64,000 nt of DNA from Rhopalosiphum padi. Lineage: Eukaryota > Arthropoda > Insecta > Hemiptera > Aphididae. Positions 63,968-64,000 of this stretch are shown here, one piece after another. A program made the position numbers and the translations under genes. Each line of letters starts with the position of its first letter. The stretch's first letter is position 1. The stretch lies in the NCBI RefSeq assembly GCF_020882245.1, contig NW_026869996.1, positions 7,800,969 to 7,864,968 of the forward strand, written 5' to 3'. A model generated the notes under the pieces. That model worked only from the letters and a program-made list of their open reading frames with translations, was not told where the DNA came from and ran no database searches.

Positions 63968-64000
63968 ACTCAGTGTAATTTTTTGATGAATAGTCTAAAA

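Larger units (their letters stand above)
24634..64000. repeat. 31-bp satellite array, part right of the assembly gap
   Basis: The same monomer family continues without interruption to the end of the window. HOR composition differs from the left part. Monomer pairs reading TATTTTATGAGAAAATGGGC and tails with AATCAATGAAATTTG become common, while the left-side marker TTGTAAAGAATTG was not noticed here. From about 24.9 to 38.3 kb the copies carry many homopolymer-length changes (CCCC to 5-7 C, AAAAA to 6 A). Beyond that the copies are cleaner. No unique sequence, gene or mobile element was seen. Confidence 0.97.

Noticed and set aside
1..64000. CRISPR array (regular short repeats of about 31 bp)
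   Set aside because: There are no unique spacers: conserved core and variable tail together form the repeating unit, tails are drawn from a small set, and the array is far too long with no cas genes.
1..64000. CENP-B box in the GGGTTTCGGCCATC stretch of the reverse strand
   Set aside because: Only the TTCG part fits the known motif. The later A and CGGG positions do not match.
1..64000. Telomere-like repeat suggested by AAACCCC
   Set aside because: AAACCCC occurs singly within 31-bp monomers, never in short tandem runs, and does not match known telomere units in tandem.

Overview
The window is a single, AT-rich (roughly 70-73 % A+T judged by eye) tandem-repeat array from end to end. It is satellite DNA from an unidentified eukaryote. 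The unit is a monomer of about 31 bp made of a conserved core (CCAAAAATCCATG) and a variable tail. The tail comes in two main families: one ends GTGAAGAATTGTCC (the 'GTCC' family) and one ends ATGTAAAAATGGCC (the 'GGCC' family). I found no rRNA, tRNA, transposon ends, CRISPR structure, promoter, telomere repeat or credible protein gene. The array enters at base 1 and leaves at base 64000, so both true edges lie outside. Prokaryotic or viral origin is very unlikely given the length and organisation. Centromeric, pericentromeric, subtelomeric or sex-chromosome heterochromatin are all possible, and the sequence does not decide between them.

Above the monomer there is a layered higher-order-repeat (HOR) organisation, read by following rare monomer variants such as the one containing ACTCAGTG. 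From left to right: (1) 1-3030, a 1,267/1,271-bp HOR (41 monomers), two full copies and a truncated third; (2) 3031-6060, a composite block whose second part recurs about 13.59 kb downstream; (3) 6061-11580, a more diverged island with a nested 1,052-bp tandem duplication inside a 3,034-bp duplication; (4) 11581-18754, nearly identical units spaced 2,322, 1,485 and 465 bp; (5) 18755-24133, a 2,409/2,593-bp HOR; (6) 24134-24633, exactly 500 N; (7) 24634-39840, repeats of the same family carrying many homopolymer-length irregularities; (8) 39841-54127, cleaner HORs of about 1.7-2.8 kb, whose start matches the sequence just right of the gap; (9) 54128-60190, a mosaic with a 1,267-bp repeat; (10) 60191-64000, a 1,271/1,268/1,238-bp HOR. 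Most of these periods are close to whole multiples of 31 bp, which fits unequal exchange in register with the monomer.

The many open reading frames, mostly on the minus strand, come from the monomer itself: 31 is not a multiple of 3 and all three minus-strand frames of the consensus lack stops, so a 31-residue pseudo-peptide period appears (LHKLHGFLDN, then SSQITWIFGQ, then FFTNYMDFWTI). They are not annotated as genes. The most informative points are the HOR architecture, helically phased A-tracts, the restriction of CpG almost entirely to a CGAAA motif in a subset of monomers, and signs of assembly trouble around and right of the gap.
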